Below are positions 35,046 through 43,476 of a stretch of DNA of 60,589 nucleotides, one piece after another. Each line of letters opens with the position of its first letter. Position 1 is the first letter of the stretch. The notes under the pieces are model-generated. The model was not told the origin of the DNA and searched no databases. It saw only the letters and a list, made by a program, of their open reading frames with translations. Origin of the DNA: Lachnospiraceae bacterium (GTDB lineage Bacteria > Bacillota > Clostridia > Lachnospirales > Lachnospiraceae); NCBI GenBank assembly GCA_021201665.1, contig JAJQEO010000039.1, forward strand, positions 53,087 through 113,675. Reading direction: 5' to 3'. The position numbers were made by a program, and so were the translations under genes.

Positions 35046-38000
35046 ATGAAGAGAAAGCAGAGAACGTTTTTGAGCCTCCTGCTCGCATGCGTGCTGACAT
35101 GTGTTCCGGGAGCGCAGGCCCTGGCGGCTTCCTACGATGTGTCCGCCGACCTTAGCACGAGCGTACTGTTCCCCGGTGATACACTGACGGGGATTTCAGA
35201 GGGAACCTTGATTCAGAATGCGGCCGGAGAGCAGATTGCGGTCGCTGACGGCAGCGGATCCTGGGAAAACACATCAAAGGAAGAGGCATACACGGCTTCT
35301 TATCAGGCAGGGACAGAGGCCACGGAGGAGGCTGAGGCCACGGCGGCAACACTCACTCTGACGACTGCGGGATATGTTCTGACCGTGGTGGACGGCACTT
35401 CAGAGTCCGCTGTTACGGATGGTACCGGCACGACTGGGAATCATTATTCTTTCACCGATGAGGAGAAGGCTGATCTCGCGGCAGAGGATGTCAGCAAGGA
35501 TATCGCTTACTATCAGAAGGGCGAGAGCGTAAAGATTACGGCGGCTGAGCCGGACGAAGGATATGAGTTTGCTGGGTGGACCTGGACGGTGACGGACGAC
35601 ACGGTTACAGTGTCTGTTGCGGATGCGTCAAGTGCGGAGACTACTCTGACGATGACGAACAAGGGCGTTACTGTGACGGCAAATTATCAGGAGAAGGTGG
35701 TCGAAACCGAGGCTCCTGTGGAGACGGAAGCTCCTGCTGCGGAGACAGAAACTCCGGTTGAAGAAACAGAAGCTCCTGCTGCGGAGACAGAAGCTGCGGT
35801 TATAGAAACAGAAGCTGCGGCTGTAGAGACAGAGGCTACAGTTGTGGAGACGGAAGCTGCAGTCGTAGAGATAGGGGCAGCTGCGGCAACAGAGACGGAA
35901 GCGGCTGCGGCAGAAACCCAGGCGTCGACAGAGGAGACCGAGGCCTCCGCACAGACAGATGTTTCGACGGATGACAGTTCGGCCGATATAGTGGTAATCG
36001 ATGATATATCGACAGCGGACATTACTTATTCAAGCATGACTGTGTATGGCGATACAGGAGCAGACGGGTATGCTTACTCGGTTGTGAATACCTATGCTGC
36101 CGGCGATACTGTCACAATTACAGCAGATACGCTGGACGGCTATACCTTCAGCGGCTGGTATGTATCCAGCCTCAATCTTGTGCTGGATGACCTGACCGCG
36201 CAGACGATCAGCTTCACTGTGCCGGATTCTGATGTGACTCTTCTGGCAACCTATACGCCGACTACCGCAGAGACAATCGAAGAAACCACAGCGGAGACAA
36301 CAGCAGAGACAACCGAAGAAACCACAGCGGAGACAACAGCAGAGACAACCGAAGAAACCACAGCGGAGACAACAGCAGAAACTACCGCGACTGAGGCATC
36401 TGACGACGATGATGGGATCGTAGTTATTGATCTGACGGACAATGAAGAGGCTGCGGCGGATGATGACACAAACTCTGTTGAAGAGAATCCGGTTGAGGAA
36501 ACAGTGACCTATTATTCAGTTACAAAAGCTTATGTGGCAGCAGATGGAAGCGAAATAGCGGCTTCTGAGACAGAAGAAAGTGAGCATGCGGAAGGTGAGT
36601 CGGTTACACTGACTGCTACAGCCATTAACGGTTATAATTTTGATTCCTGGAAGGTAGTGGATGCTGACAATAACGATGTCAATGGGACTGAAGCGGATGG
36701 GACATACACATTCACTATGCCTGCATCGAATGTAACGGCAACAGCTTCCTATACCGCAATTCCGACTTATACTCTGACCATCAATTATATTTCATCAGAT
36801 GATGGCAGTACAGTATATACAGCGTCGGCCGAATCAGGTATAACAAGCGGTACCGCAGTGTCCGTGTCTGCTCCGACTGTCTCCGGCTATACTTTTACAG
36901 GCTGGAGTGTTGTTACGGATGAGGTTGATACTGATACAGCGACTTTTGCGGATTCCTCCGCTGCAGACACGACATTTACCATGCCTTCCTCTGATGTGAC
37001 GATTAAGGCGAATTATACAGTAACAAAGTATACGCTTACCATAGTGAGCGGTTCCGACACCTCGACTGTAGAGCTTGCTGCAGGAGCAACCTACACCCTG
37101 GCGGATGCTACAACATCTGAGACAGGGAAGACCTTTGATACCTGGACCGTTACAAGCGGTACAGTGACTCTGGAAACACAGAGCGACGGCAGCACACTGG
37201 TTACCATGTCATCGTCGGATGCGACTCTGACTGCGAGCTTTAAGAATGCGTCCTATACGGTAACCGTAGATGGCGGAACGACTGGAACAGGAGAGAGTAC
37301 CTTTGAATATGGCTCTACTGTGAGCATCATTGCGGATACGGCCGAGGACGGGTATGAGTTTGACGGCTGGACAGTCGTCGATGGTTCGACAGAGGTTACC
37401 TTTAAGGCCGCTTCCTCGCCGACGACTTCTTTTACCATGCCGGCAGGTAATGTGGCGGTGGAAGCGACTTATGTGCAGCTTCCGGATACCTATACAGTGA
37501 CGGTTTCGAACGGCCTGATTGACGGAGCCTATACTACTAATACTTATGAGGAAGGCGCTCAGATTACAATTACAGTGGATTCGGCACCGAGCGGACAGGA
37601 GTTCGCGGGTTGGGAGATACTTTCAGGTGATTATGATCTTGGCGACGATGTTTCTTCTACAACGCTTTCACTGACAGTGGACGGGGATCTGTCCCTGGCA
37701 GCGACCTATACCGGTGTCAAATACAGTGTGACTGTATCGGGCGGCTCTGCAGATTACTCAGAGGCTACCGCATCTACGACGGTTACCATTACGGCAGCTG
37801 CACCTGCAGCCGGATACGCGTTTGATTATTGGACCGTTAACACGCAGAATGTGACTCTGACAGACTCGTCCAGCTCAACCACGACCTTCACGATGCCGTC
37901 GGCGGATGTGACGGTGACGGCAAATTATAAGCTGGTGCAGTATACGCTTACAGTTGTAAACGGTAGCGCAAGCCAGACCTATTATTACTACGGCGACACA

Positions 38001-38609
38001 GTTACCCTCACGGCGAATTACCCGGCGAGCGGCAAGGAATTTAGCTCCTGGACTGCTTCGGGCGATGGCGTGACCTTCACGGATGCATCCCGCGCGACCA
38101 CGACGGCGACCCTCTCGGCGAGCAATGTAACGATCACGGCGACCTATGAGGACGGACCGACAGAGGCGAGCAACTATATCAGCGGCATCACAGAGGGAGG
38201 TTCCTACCTGGCGAATGAAAAGCTGACCTTTACCCCAGTCGGAGCCGGTATGTCCAACACGGATCCCAACCCTGGCGATATTCGCTACGTGCCGACCGGA
38301 TATCAGATTGGCAACGTGTCAAACACATGGTCTTCCTCACCGTATGAGACCTCCATGTCAATCAAGAAGACAGGGGAGTATACCCTGAAGGTGACCTTCG
38401 CGAGACAGGTGTATGACGGAAGCTCCTGGGTGGCAGACGGCACGACATCCACCACATCAGTGACCTTCTATATCGTGAATTCGCTGGATTCTGTACAGAC
38501 CGGCGACTCGACCCCGCTCTTCGCGGTGGCGGCTGTAGCCATTGCAGCATGCCTGATCTTCATCATCGTGCTGGTGGTATTTATCCGCAGGAGAAGAAGC
38601 CAGAGATAA
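35046..38609 (+). CDS. Giant surface protein with InlB-type beta repeats and C-terminal membrane anchor
   Basis: 1187 residues. Signal peptide at 1-28 (ending AQALAAS). There are repeated domains of about 70-80 residues with the InlB B-repeat/Flg_new pattern: YT(L/V)TV..G, then GY.F.GWTV, then TTFTMP...VT..A.Y. Roughly nine to ten copies lie from residue 155 to 1040. Two acidic linkers (about 218-300 and 405-440) are Glu/Thr/Ala repeats. A final beta domain is followed by a membrane helix (about 1158-1180) and an RRRRSQR tail, so it is membrane-anchored without an LPXTG signal. A likely adhesin or surface scaffold; no enzyme motif. Confidence 0.85.
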   Translation: MKRKQRTFLSLLLACVLTCVPGAQALAASYDVSADLSTSVLFPGDTLTGISEGTLIQNAAGEQIAVADGSGSWENTSKEEAYTASYQAGTEATEEAEATAATLTLTTAGYVLTVVDGTSESAVTDGTGTTGNHYSFTDEEKADLAAEDVSKDIAYYQKGESVKITAAEPDEGYEFAGWTWTVTDDTVTVSVADASSAETTLTMTNKGVTVTANYQEKVVETEAPVETEAPAAETETPVEETEAPAAETEAAVIETEAAAVETEATVVETEAAVVEIGAAAATETEAAAAETQASTEETEASAQTDVSTDDSSADIVVIDDISTADITYSSMTVYGDTGADGYAYSVVNTYAAGDTVTITADTLDGYTFSGWYVSSLNLVLDDLTAQTISFTVPDSDVTLLATYTPTTAETIEETTAETTAETTEETTAETTAETTEETTAETTAETTATEASDDDDGIVVIDLTDNEEAAADDDTNSVEENPVEETVTYYSVTKAYVAADGSEIAASETEESEHAEGESVTLTATAINGYNFDSWKVVDADNNDVNGTEADGTYTFTMPASNVTATASYTAIPTYTLTINYISSDDGSTVYTASAESGITSGTAVSVSAPTVSGYTFTGWSVVTDEVDTDTATFADSSAADTTFTMPSSDVTIKANYTVTKYTLTIVSGSDTSTVELAAGATYTLADATTSETGKTFDTWTVTSGTVTLETQSDGSTLVTMSSSDATLTASFKNASYTVTVDGGTTGTGESTFEYGSTVSIIADTAEDGYEFDGWTVVDGSTEVTFKAASSPTTSFTMPAGNVAVEATYVQLPDTYTVTVSNGLIDGAYTTNTYEEGAQITITVDSAPSGQEFAGWEILSGDYDLGDDVSSTTLSLTVDGDLSLAATYTGVKYSVTVSGGSADYSEATASTTVTITAAAPAAGYAFDYWTVNTQNVTLTDSSSSTTTFTMPSADVTVTANYKLVQYTLTVVNGSASQTYYYYGDTVTLTANYPASGKEFSSWTASGDGVTFTDASRATTTATLSASNVTITATYEDGPTEASNYISGITEGGSYLANEKLTFTPVGAGMSNTDPNPGDIRYVPTGYQIGNVSNTWSSSPYETSMSIKKTGEYTLKVTFARQVYDGSSWVADGTTSTTSVTFYIVNSLDSVQTGDSTPLFAVAAVAIAACLIFIIVLVVFIRRRRSQR
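36279..36390 (+). repeat. 36-base Thr/Glu-coding repeats in the InlB-repeat gene
   Basis: Three units of a 36-base repeat encoding ETTAETTAETTE-like sequence form a linker between beta domains. Confidence 0.85.
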
Positions 38610-38643
38610 TGAGCAGATAGATGAAAATAGAATAATTTAATAA

Positions 38644-38689
38644 GAAAAGCCCTGCCAGACCGTAAAAACGGTTTTGGCAGAGCTTTTTG
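38644..38689 (+). terminator. Terminator of the InlB-repeat gene
   Basis: A long stem (AAAGCCCTGCCAGACCGT with ACGGTTTTGGCAGAGCTTT) ending in TTTTT, 35 bases after the stop codon. Confidence 0.88.
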
Positions 38690-38726
38690 ATGTTTATTAT
38701 CGCAAAGAGGGATTCATCATGACATC

Positions 38727-38879
38727 TCAGAGAGTTTTTCCGGTGCTGGTGATCCAGACTTTTGTAGCATTAGCAGAAGCACGTCCCTCCGCGATATGAA
38801 CATGGATGGCTTCGAGAGGGTCGTTTTCGTTAGACCAGAAGTAAATAATGTACGACCCGATTCTAAACAGCTGTGGCAC
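38727..38879 (-). pseudogene. Truncated DUF4160-family protein
   Basis: A GTG at 38879 opens a frame of 50 residues (PQLFRIGSYIIYFWSNEND, then IHVHIAEGRASANATKVWI) that matches the N-terminal half of DUF4160 proteins, usually about 90 residues. It ends at a TGA right after TSTGKTL. The C-terminal half is absent, so it looks broken. It overlaps the end of the upstream minus-strand gene by 17 bases, the normal arrangement of this pair. Confidence 0.6.
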
Positions 38880-39135
38880 TTAATATGCCTCCCTCCTGAG
38901 AAAAAGCTATAATCAGGTGTGCATTATCCCGAATCAGCTTTTTAAAATATTGCATTTCAGATTCTGAATATCCTTGAATATTTTCCCATTGATAACCAGG
39001 AAGCCAGCAGGTTGCATTATGAAATCCATCTTTAGAATCGGGAGTTTCAATGTAAACCTTGACACGACCATCAGGTTTCATTTCCGAGTGCGTGATTTCA
39101 GTGTCGTCATTAAGAGTTATAAATGGATACATCAT
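38863..39135 (-). CDS. Small conserved protein paired with DUF4160
   Basis: A 90-residue soluble protein (MMYPFITLNDDTEITHSEM, then WLPGYQWENIQGYSESEM). GAGGAGG lies upstream and a promoter sits at 39177-39205. From memory, similar proteins neighbour DUF4160 genes in Lachnospiraceae, in an arrangement resembling DUF2442/DUF4160 pairs sometimes listed as toxin-antitoxin candidates. The name and function are unknown; the partner here is truncated. Confidence 0.7.
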   Translation of the reverse strand: MMYPFITLNDDTEITHSEMKPDGRVKVYIETPDSKDGFHNATCWLPGYQWENIQGYSESEMQYFKKLIRDNAHLIIAFSQEGGILSATAV

Positions 39136-39176
39136 TTCAGCATCAGCCTCCTCGAAACAATCTTTATATTAAACAG

Positions 39177-39205
39177 ACCATATCACAATTATTTTTCAAA
39201 ATCAA
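39177..39205 (-). promoter_or_regulatory. Minus-strand promoter of the small gene pair
   Basis: On the reverse strand TTGATT (39205-39200), 17-base spacer, TATGGT (39182-39177). Confidence 0.6.
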
Positions 39206-39240
39206 CCGTGTTTTATGCCTTATCTAAAAAAGATATCTGA

Positions 39241-39269
39241 TTTACAAGCATAATTTTTTGTGGTATAGT
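39241..39269 (+). promoter_or_regulatory. Promoter of the TIGR01906 gene
   Basis: TTTACA (39241-39246), 17-base spacer, TATAGT (39264-39269). The leader contains a GGCTGGC/GCCAGCC hairpin at about 39290-39320. Confidence 0.75.
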
Positions 39270-39349
39270 ACCTCATTGGAAGAATGAGCGGCTGGCTCTA
39301 TAGACACGAAATGGCCAGCCCTTGAGAACAGCAGAAAAGAGGGAAAAAG

Positions 39350-40033
39350 ATGGGTCTGCGCATGGGCATTCGATCCAGAATAGGCGATTTGCTTCTGGGA
39401 CTGGTGGGGTTCCTCTTTTTTGTTTGCCTGTCGGTTGTTCTGGTGCTGAATCTCCGATGCATTTACTATTTTGATATTGATTATCTGGATCTGGAGGCTG
39501 AAACCGGTTATTCTGAGGAATTGATTCGTGAAAACTATGACGCGCTGATTGATTACAACCTGCTGATTAAAGGCGTGGACAAACTGGAATTCCCGGATTT
39601 TCCAATGTCGGACGAGGCGGAGATTCATTTCAAAGAGGTAAAGCGTATTTTTGTGGCACTGCAGATTTTGTGCGTCGTATCGGGGATCGTGGGGCTGATT
39701 CTGCTATGCCGGAAGCTGCCCCGTCGGGAATATGGAGGACTGAAGCTGATTTCCCTGCTGACATTCCTGGTGCCGATCGTGTTAGGCGTTTGTGCGGCAC
39801 TGGACTGGGAGGCTTTTTTTGTCCGCTTTCACGAGCTGTTTTTCCAGAATGACTACTGGCTGTTTGATCCGATTACGGATCCGGTGATTCTGATCCTGCC
39901 GGATATGTTTTTTGCTCACTGCGCGGCGGCGATTTTGTTAATTTTGTTCCTTGGGGGCATACTGACAGGGATCGCGTATCGCCTGCTGAAAAGGAAAAAT
40001 AAGAGGCAGCAGGCTGGCCCCGCAGGAGAGTAA
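39350..40033 (+). CDS. TIGR01906/DUF1461-family integral membrane protein
   Basis: 227 residues with four hydrophobic helices (about 14-36, 98-117, 128-146 and 185-208). An extracytoplasmic loop after helix 1 carries the family's YSEELIRENYDALIDYN pattern, and SDEAEIHFKEVKRIF precedes helix 2. These proteins are widespread in Firmicutes with no known function. GAGGG precedes the ATG. A lysine/arginine-rich cytoplasmic tail ends the protein. Confidence 0.82.
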   Translation: MGLRMGIRSRIGDLLLGLVGFLFFVCLSVVLVLNLRCIYYFDIDYLDLEAETGYSEELIRENYDALIDYNLLIKGVDKLEFPDFPMSDEAEIHFKEVKRIFVALQILCVVSGIVGLILLCRKLPRREYGGLKLISLLTFLVPIVLGVCAALDWEAFFVRFHELFFQNDYWLFDPITDPVILILPDMFFAHCAAAILLILFLGGILTGIAYRLLKRKNKRQQAGPAGE

Positions 40034-40149
40034 AGCATAAAATGAAGATTTCGAATGAACATGATTTCTGTGCAGGGAGTTGGTTCCCTGCTTTAAGGCT
40101 TTTCGGAAGGCCTGAAACTTGCCATACGAAGGAGTGAAGCTCTGATCGT

Positions 40150-40191
40150 ATGAAAGATCGTAACTGCGAAGGTACAGAACAGTTATGAAGG
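40150..40191 (+). repeat. Interspersed hairpin element GTAACTG/CAGTTAT, copy 1
   Basis: GATCGTAACTGCGAAGG followed by TACAGAACAGTTATGAAGG. The stem is 40160-40166 with 40180-40186. A second copy lies at 57670-57711 and a weak third near 50831-50862. It ends about 45 bases before the peptidase start. Confidence 0.8.
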
Positions 40192-40236
40192 ATCGAGTAC
40201 TGAAAATAAATATCTTGGGAAAGGAATGGAAAAGGA

Positions 40237-41466
40237 ATGAATCTGGAGTTGCTTCCACAGTATGAGCTCGTGCAGCAGGAGAGAATTGAGGATATCCGTT
40301 CGGACGGATATCTGCTTCGCCATAAAAAGAGCGGAGCGCGGATTCTTGTGCTGCTAAATGATGACGAAAACAAGGTATTTAATATCGCCTTTAAGACGCT
40401 GCCGACGGACAGCACCGGCGTCCCGCACATTCTGGAGCACAGTGTGCTCTGCGGCAGCCGAAAATTTCCGATGAAGGACCCGTTTGTGGAGCTGGTGAAG
40501 GGCTCGCTGAATACGTTTCTAAATGCGATGACCTACCCGGATAAGACGATGTATCCGATCGCGAGCTGCAATGACAAGGATTTTTGTAACCTGATGGATG
40601 TGTATCTGGATGCGGTTTTCTATCCGAATATTTATAAAAATGAGCAGATTTTCCGGCAGGAGGGCTGGAGCTATCAGCTGGAAAATCCCGAGGACGAACT
40701 CACGGTCAACGGTGTGGTCTACAATGAGATGAAGGGAGCCTTTTCATCGCCGGAGGACATGCTGGAGCGGACGATCATGGACAGCCTGTTTCCGGATACG
40801 GTCTATGGCGTAGAGTCCGGCGGAGATCCGGATCATATTCCAGATTTGAAATACGAGGATTTTCTGGCCTTTCATAAAAAGCATTATCATCCTTCGAACA
40901 GCTATATTTATTTTTATGGAAATATGGATATCGAGGAGAGGCTCACCTGGCTGGACCGGGAGTATCTGAGCGCGTTCGAGGATACGGGTGTGCGCCCGGT
41001 CATCGGACTGCAGGCTCCCTTTGAGGAGCTGCGGCGTGTACGGCGCAGCTATCCGATTTCTGATGCGGATGAGACAGAGGACTGCACTTATCTTTCCTGG
41101 AATGCGGTCATCGGGACAGGTCTGGATGTGGAGCTTTCCAACGCGTTTGCGGTGCTGGAGTACGCGCTTCTTTCCGCGCCGGGTGCGCCGCTGAAGCAGG
41201 CTTTGTTGGATGCCGGGATTGGCAATGATATTATCAGTGATTACGGAAGCGGCGTGTATCAGCCGTATCTGAGCATCATCGCGAAAAATGCGAATGAATC
41301 GGATACGGAACGTTTCCTTAAGGTCATCCGGGAGACTCTGGAAAAAATTGTAAGCGAAGGAATCGATAAAAAGTCCCTGTATGCGGGGATCAATTCGATG
41401 GAATTTAAGTTCCGTGAGGCGGATTATGGATCTTATCCGAAGGGACTGATTTATGGTCTGTTTTGA
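40237..41466 (+). CDS. M16C (PreP-like) zinc peptidase, N-terminal part of a split gene
   Basis: 409 residues covering the catalytic start of a presequence-protease-type M16C enzyme. The inverted zinc motif HILEH is near 68-72 (within GVPHILEHSVLCGSRKFP), and the distal glutamate is in NGVVYNEMKGAFSSPE near 160. The frame stops at TGA 41464-41466 within the conserved block where related proteins, as I recall them, read YGLQCFDSWLYDD. The rest continues in the +1 frame from 41453. It may be a real split, a +1 frameshift site or a disabled gene. The ribosome site GGAAAAGG precedes ATG 40237. Confidence 0.85.
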   Translation: MNLELLPQYELVQQERIEDIRSDGYLLRHKKSGARILVLLNDDENKVFNIAFKTLPTDSTGVPHILEHSVLCGSRKFPMKDPFVELVKGSLNTFLNAMTYPDKTMYPIASCNDKDFCNLMDVYLDAVFYPNIYKNEQIFRQEGWSYQLENPEDELTVNGVVYNEMKGAFSSPEDMLERTIMDSLFPDTVYGVESGGDPDHIPDLKYEDFLAFHKKHYHPSNSYIYFYGNMDIEERLTWLDREYLSAFEDTGVRPVIGLQAPFEELRRVRRSYPISDADETEDCTYLSWNAVIGTGLDVELSNAFAVLEYALLSAPGAPLKQALLDAGIGNDIISDYGSGVYQPYLSIIAKNANESDTERFLKVIRETLEKIVSEGIDKKSLYAGINSMEFKFREADYGSYPKGLIYGLF

Positions 41467-43330
41467 CAGCTGGCTTTATGACGACGAGGCTGCGTTTTCA
41501 TATCTGAAGCAGCTGGATGTTTACGATTCGCTTAAAAAGCGGGCGGAGACTTCTTATTTTGAAGATCTGATCCGCAAATATCTGCTGGAAAATACCCATG
41601 CGTCTCTGGTGACTCTGGTTCCCGAAAAGGGGCTGACGGCGAAAAAAGACGCGGCATTGCGCGAGAAGCTTCGTATCTATAAAGAGTCTTTAGACGAGGC
41701 CGGGCTTCAGGAGAGGATTGAGGCGACGAAACAGTTGCGTGCGTTTCAGGAGACTCCGTCGACACAGGAGGAGCTCTCAAAGCTTCCGATGCTGACGCGG
41801 GAGGATATCGGGAAAAAGGCTGCTCCTTTTGAAAATGCTGAATATCAGTGGAATGGCGTGACCGTGCTGCACCATGAGGAGTTTACCAACGGTATCTGCT
41901 ATCTGGATCTGCTATTTGATGCAAATCAGGTGCCTGCGGAGGATACCGGGTATCTGGGAATCCTGAAAGCAGTGCTGGGGATGGTGGACACGGAGCACTT
42001 CACTTACAGTGATCTGAACAATGACATTAATATGAATACCGGAGGAATCTCGGCGGGGATCAGCGTGTTTCCATTTGCTGATGATTCCGGGGCTGTTTCG
42101 GATGAGGACAGCGCAAAGAGTGCTGCAAAGGCTGGCGAAACATGTGACAGAAAAGGCAGTGCAGGAAATGACTTGGGAGGCGGTATAGAAAGCGGCCTGG
42201 GAAATGGTTTAAGAGACAGCACAGGAAGCGGCATCCGCTCGTTCGTGGGCATCCGTTCGCGTGTCCTTTATGAGAAACTCCCATATGCGCTTGAAATGTC
42301 CGAAGAAATTCTTACCTCGCGTTTTGATGACGATAAGCGGCTGTATGAGATTCTGGCAAAGCTCAAATCACGGCTTTCGATGCAGCTTGCGTCCGCGGGA
42401 CATCAGGCCGCGGCCGGGCGTGCCCTGTCGTATCTGTCGGAATTTAACGCTTTTAATGACGCGGTGAGCGGCATTGCGTTTTATGAGCTGGCGGCGGATC
42501 TAGAGCAGCATTTTGACGAGAAGAAGGAAATGCTGAAGGAAAAGCTGCGCTCCCTTTGCAGGCTGCTGTTCTGTAAGGAAAATCTTTTCGTCAGCGTGAC
42601 TGCTGACCGGGAAGGTCTGGAGGCGCTGCGGGCACCGCTGGAGAAATTCTGCGGGCAGCTTAATAACCACCGGCAGACAGGGGGAGCGAAAGCGGAGCTT
42701 CAACAGACGTGCGTTTTGAAAAAGAAAAACGAAGGCTTCACGACTCCCGGTCAGGTGCAGTATGTGGCACGCGCCGGAAATTTCCGCAATGCGGGACTGC
42801 CTTATACAGGGACCTTAAAAATCCTGACGGTTCTGATGAGCTACGAGTATCTGTGGGTGAACATTCGTGTAAAGGGCGGCGCCTATGGATGCATGTGTTC
42901 CTTCACGCGGCGGGGGGATTCTTATCTGGTTTCCTACCGGGATCCGCACCTGCGCGGCACCAACGAGATCTTTGAGGGGATTCCTGAGTACCTGCGCGGC
43001 TTTGATGCCGACGAGCACGAGATGACCAAATATATTATCGGTACAATCAGCGACCTGGACACGCCGCTTACTCCCTCGATGAAGGGTTCCCGGTCCCTGA
43101 ACGCCTATTTCAGCGGTGTGACAGAAGAGGATGTACAGAGAGAGCGTGACGAGATCCTCTCTGCGACCCCGGAGCAGATCCGCGCCCTCGCGCCGGTCGT
43201 GCAGGCAGTGCTTAACGACCATGCCTTCTGCGTAGTCGGGAACGAGGCGAAAATCAAAGAGGCGGAGGAACTCTTTGGTTCTGTAAAGCCTTTGACAGGA
43301 GCCGGGGGAGATATGATAGAAGACCTTTGA
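41453..43330 (+). CDS. M16C (PreP-like) peptidase, C-terminal part of a split gene
   Basis: 625 residues, in the +1 frame relative to the first part and overlapping it by 14 bases. ATG 41453 has its own site, AAGGGA, seven bases upstream, so re-initiation is possible. It contains the hinge and C-terminal half of PreP-like enzymes (CFDSWLYDDEAAFSYL, VKGGAYGCMCSFTRRGDSYLVSYRDPHLRGT). A hydrophilic insert of about 60 residues (about 202-262: Ser/Gly/Ala-rich) interrupts the middle. The C terminus, ending MIEDL, was made by a 35-base tandem duplication read in a shifted frame. Confidence 0.85.
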   Translation: MVCFDSWLYDDEAAFSYLKQLDVYDSLKKRAETSYFEDLIRKYLLENTHASLVTLVPEKGLTAKKDAALREKLRIYKESLDEAGLQERIEATKQLRAFQETPSTQEELSKLPMLTREDIGKKAAPFENAEYQWNGVTVLHHEEFTNGICYLDLLFDANQVPAEDTGYLGILKAVLGMVDTEHFTYSDLNNDINMNTGGISAGISVFPFADDSGAVSDEDSAKSAAKAGETCDRKGSAGNDLGGGIESGLGNGLRDSTGSGIRSFVGIRSRVLYEKLPYALEMSEEILTSRFDDDKRLYEILAKLKSRLSMQLASAGHQAAAGRALSYLSEFNAFNDAVSGIAFYELAADLEQHFDEKKEMLKEKLRSLCRLLFCKENLFVSVTADREGLEALRAPLEKFCGQLNNHRQTGGAKAELQQTCVLKKKNEGFTTPGQVQYVARAGNFRNAGLPYTGTLKILTVLMSYEYLWVNIRVKGGAYGCMCSFTRRGDSYLVSYRDPHLRGTNEIFEGIPEYLRGFDADEHEMTKYIIGTISDLDTPLTPSMKGSRSLNAYFSGVTEEDVQRERDEILSATPEQIRALAPVVQAVLNDHAFCVVGNEAKIKEAEELFGSVKPLTGAGGDMIEDL

Positions 43331-43440
43331 CAGGAGCCGGAGAAGACAGGATATAAGACCTTTGATGGGGGATCAGCTGAGAATTCTGTAGGGTCTTTGA
43401 CATATGCCGGAAGGCGGATTCTATAAAGACCCTTACGAGG
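43289..43440 (+). repeat. 35-base tandem repeat spanning the 3' end of the M16C gene
   Basis: CCTTTGACAGGAGCCGG-type units start at 43289, 43324, 43359, 43394 and about 43430. The first is coding; the second contains the gene's TGA stop; the others are downstream and drifting. Confidence 0.9.
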
Positions 43441-43476
43441 GTATGAGAGGAAACTAAGTAAAGAGGATACAGTTTT

